The notes beneath the pieces were generated by a model. That model was not told where the DNA came from. It saw only the letters and a program-made list of their open reading frames with translations, and made no database searches. This document shows positions 30,750 to 32,283 of a stretch of DNA of 32,283 nt, in pieces; within the stretch, counting starts at the first letter, position 1, and each line of letters starts with the position of its first letter. Origin of the DNA: Nocardia jejuensis NBRC 103114 (GTDB lineage Bacteria; Actinomycetota; Actinomycetes; Mycobacteriales; Mycobacteriaceae); NCBI RefSeq assembly GCF_001613145.1, contig NZ_BDBU01000009.1, positions 1-32,283 of the forward strand, in the 5' to 3' direction. Made by a program: the position numbers and the translations under genes.

Positions 30750-30847
30750 ATCGGTGAGTGCCCACGTGGGCATCGATTGGTGCCCACCGGTGGGGTACCC
30801 ACAAAAAGTATCGGTAGGTGCCCGCGCAGGGGCATCGGTAGGTGCGT
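30750..30847 (+). repeat. Four 14-bp repeats interleaved with palindromes between convergent genes
   Basis: Copies of ATCGGTAGGTGCCC, with one to three mismatches in the divergent ones, start at 30750, 30772, 30810 and 30834. Between them lie the perfect palindromes TGCCCACGTGGGCA (30759-30772) and CCCACCGGTGGG (30783-30794), plus a TGCCC/GGGCA pair at 30819-30834. The array fills most of the gap between the stops of the YdcF-like gene (30729) and the convergent heparinase-like gene (30907). It could act as a two-way terminator by hairpin, although no T-run is present. Confidence 0.65.
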
Positions 30848-30906
30848 ACGCCAACTCCGGGGGAGCGCCGCGCCCGGCCGCCACTGACTGTGGCCTCTTT
30901 CCGGTA

Positions 30907-32283
30907 TCACGTGGCGACGCCGAACGCCACGGCTCCGTCGTGCCGGATGTCGACGACGAGCGTGCGCACCGCGCCGCCCTGCCGCCACCGGACCTGGATG
31001 TCGTCCCCGGCCAGGTTCACGGTCAACTCCCGCACTCGCGCCGCTCCGGTGCGGAGTGCGCTCACGAGCACGAAAGGCGCTGTGGCGGAGCAGTGTGCGC
31101 CGATCAGCCACGCTGGTTCCCGGGACTCGAGCAGTTCCGACCACCAACCGAGATCGGTGTTCTCGTCGCCGCGAATCCGGGTGGGCGTCACCGGAGCCGT
31201 CGCGGCGTACGCGACCGACAACACATCCTCGCCCGCGCGGCTCACCCAGTGCCCGATTCCCACCGGGTCTCCGGTGCCCATCGGGTGTCCGGTGTCTGCC
31301 GGGTGTCCGGTGCCGGCCGAATGTCCCTCGTCCGCTGAGTGTCCGGTGCTGGCCGAGTGTCCGTCGCCCGTCGGGTGTCTGGTGCCGGCCGAATCTCTGT
31401 CGCCCGCTGAGTGTCCCGCGTCTGCTGAGTGTCCACCGCCCGCCGAATGTCCACTGCCCGCCGAATGTCCACCGCCGGTCGAATATCCGTCGCCGATCGG
31501 CCGGACCTGGAGCGCCGGGTGCAGCGGCCACGACACCTGGGCCGAGTGAATTCCTGTGCCCGCCAACATGTCGACCACCAGCACCAGGTCCTCGTCCGGC
31601 GGCGCGATCAGCCACCGCCGGTGCGCCACCGGATCCGCCAGCCGCCGATACCCGTCGTGCTCCGCATCCACCACCCCCCGATCCAGATCCACCGCGCGCA
31701 CCCGCACCCGCGCATGCTCGCTCCAGATGAACGGCCCGCCCATGACCGACTGATCCAGCCCGTCCACCGTCACCGTCGCATGCGCCCGCGTACTCCGATG
31801 CGCCGCACGCCGATTCGGATGCCCGTAGTAACTCGCGGTCCCCGGATCACAGATCAGCTCGGAGCCGTCCACCGCGAGCGTCACCGCCAGCGCATCGGCA
31901 TGCCCGTGCGCGGCGATCGACAGATATCCGAGCGGCCCCACATCCATGGTCACCCTGCGCCCGTTCTCCCGCAGCACGACCAACCCACCATCGGGCGCGT
32001 ATCCGCTGCGCGCGGCCTGCGAGTGCTCGCCGTAGGAATAACGCGCGTGGGTGTCGCCCGAACCTTGTGCGTGTCCGTCCGGTGAACTGTGCGTGTGGGT
32101 CTCGGCCGAAGCCCGCGTGCGATTGCCGGTCGAACCCAGCGCATCGCCGCCGGACGAGCCCTGGGCGGAACTCCATCGCGGGTCTCGTGCGGACCCCGCG
32201 CGGGGAAACTGCTCGGTCCCTGTGCTCCCGTTCGGGGTGCCACCGTCCAGAGCCTTCTCTCCGGGCGGGAACTGAGTGTCCCT
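30907..32283 (-). CDS. Heparinase II/III-like protein (N-terminus beyond window edge)
   Basis: The C-terminal 458 residues of a heparinase II/III family protein; the frame is open to base 32283, so the N-terminal alpha/alpha-toroid part lies outside. The beta-sandwich domain begins GYAPDGGLVVLRENG and continues with DVGPLGYLSIAAHGHADALAVTL, where the HGHAD signature carries family active-site histidines, then LICDPGTASYYGHPNRRAAHRSTRAHATVTVDGLDQS. Two insertions interrupt it: a Gly/Ser/Thr-rich segment of about 90 residues before GYAPDGG, and 13 hexapeptides (GHSAGx) at 31265-31498. The end reads RTLVVDIRHDGAVAFGVAT. Family members cleave uronic-acid chains such as heparin or alginate oligomers, and many are EPS-locus proteins of unknown substrate. 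It runs convergent to the flippase operon. Activity is inferred. Confidence 0.83.
   Translation of the reverse strand, partial: RDTQFPPGEKALDGGTPNGSTGTEQFPRAGSARDPRWSSAQGSSGGDALGSTGNRTRASAETHTHSSPDGHAQGSGDTHARYSYGEHSQAARSGYAPDGGLVVLRENGRRVTMDVGPLGYLSIAAHGHADALAVTLAVDGSELICDPGTASYYGHPNRRAAHRSTRAHATVTVDGLDQSVMGGPFIWSEHARVRVRAVDLDRGVVDAEHDGYRRLADPVAHRRWLIAPPDEDLVLVVDMLAGTGIHSAQVSWPLHPALQVRPIGDGYSTGGGHSAGSGHSAGGGHSADAGHSAGDRDSAGTRHPTGDGHSASTGHSADEGHSAGTGHPADTGHPMGTGDPVGIGHWVSRAGEDVLSVAYAATAPVTPTRIRGDENTDLGWWSELLESREPAWLIGAHCSATAPFVLVSALRTGAARVRELTVNLAGDDIQVRWRQGGAVRTLVVDIRHDGAVAFGVAT
31265..31498 (-). repeat. 18-bp minisatellite, 13 units, coding for GHSAxx hexapeptides
   Basis: Thirteen consecutive 18-bp units run from 31265 to 31498 without frame loss. 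The common plus-strand pattern is G(A/G)(A/G)TGTCCnnnGCCnGCC. A weaker unit precedes at 31247-31264. On the coding minus strand each unit gives a hexapeptide such as GHSAGS, GHSADA or GHPADT. Conservation is strongest in the GHS codons, while the last two positions vary. Confidence 0.92.

Noticed and set aside
31265..31498. CRISPR array
   Set aside because: The units are contiguous 18-bp repeats without spacers and lie inside a coding frame; no cas genes are present.
30842..31549. Plus-strand frame encoding cysteine-rich CPVPAE-like hexapeptides across the minisatellite
   Set aside because: The repeat length is a multiple of three, so all frames stay open. The minus strand carries conserved heparinase motifs on both sides of the repeat, while the plus-strand frame has none.

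Overview
This window is a high-GC actinobacterial chromosome segment. It most likely comes from a mycolic-acid-bearing member of the Mycobacteriales such as Nocardia or a close relative. The clues are an MspA-family porin at the left edge, frequent GTG and TTG starts, ATGA/GTGA start-stop overlaps, and lipoproteins with actinobacterial lipoboxes. I see no rRNA, tRNA, CRISPR array, transposase or phage gene. Genes are packed tightly and nearly all of them fit a cell-surface or secreted polysaccharide locus of the Wzx/Wzy type. The genus is an inference.

Layout from left to right. (1) 1-465: truncated MspA-like porin, minus strand. (2) 550-5979: a sugar-nucleotide tailoring block with two C-methyltransferase-family proteins, an RmlC-like epimerase (plus strand), an SDR epimerase/dehydratase, a PIG-L deacetylase and a glucose-1-phosphate-cytidylyltransferase-like enzyme. 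Four of these form a minus-strand operon joined by 4-base overlaps. (3) 6456-7910: the polyprenyl-phosphate sugar-1-phosphate transferase expected to start repeat-unit assembly. (4) 7984-12383: a minus-strand group with a secreted lyase-like lipoprotein, a UDP-sugar 4-epimerase-like SDR, a GT4 glycosyltransferase and a tandem GNAT protein. (5) 12556-20759: a plus-strand operon with a polysaccharide pyruvyltransferase, a Wzx flippase, a Wzz-like co-polymerase and three GT4 glycosyltransferases. (6) 20720-25722: a minus-strand operon with a CapK/PaaK-like adenylate-forming enzyme, an AMIN-like lipoprotein, a second Wzz-like protein and the only Wzy polymerase. (7) 25946-30729: a plus-strand operon with an AlgD-like GDP-mannose 6-dehydrogenase, a GT2, a second Wzx and a YdcF/DUF218 protein. 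(8) 30907 to the right edge: a partial heparinase II/III-like protein on the minus strand, carrying a long hexapeptide minisatellite.

Working model (inference). The sugar-1-phosphate transferase loads the first sugar on polyprenyl phosphate. Up to five glycosyltransferases extend it with sugars that probably include a uronic acid (AlgD-like enzyme), a branched or modified deoxysugar (block 2) and a pyruvate ketal. One or both Wzx proteins flip the unit, Wzy polymerises it, and the Wzz pair sets chain length. The two lyase-type proteins may trim or release the chain. Both Wzz proteins carry cytoplasmic kinase-like domains whose nucleotide-binding residues appear lost.

The least conventional features are these: duplicated Wzx and Wzz with a single Wzy; the pseudokinase domains; a methyltransferase and an epimerase with changed active-site residues; low-complexity repeat insertions inside several EPS proteins; and short repeat arrays or palindromes at two of the convergent gene junctions.
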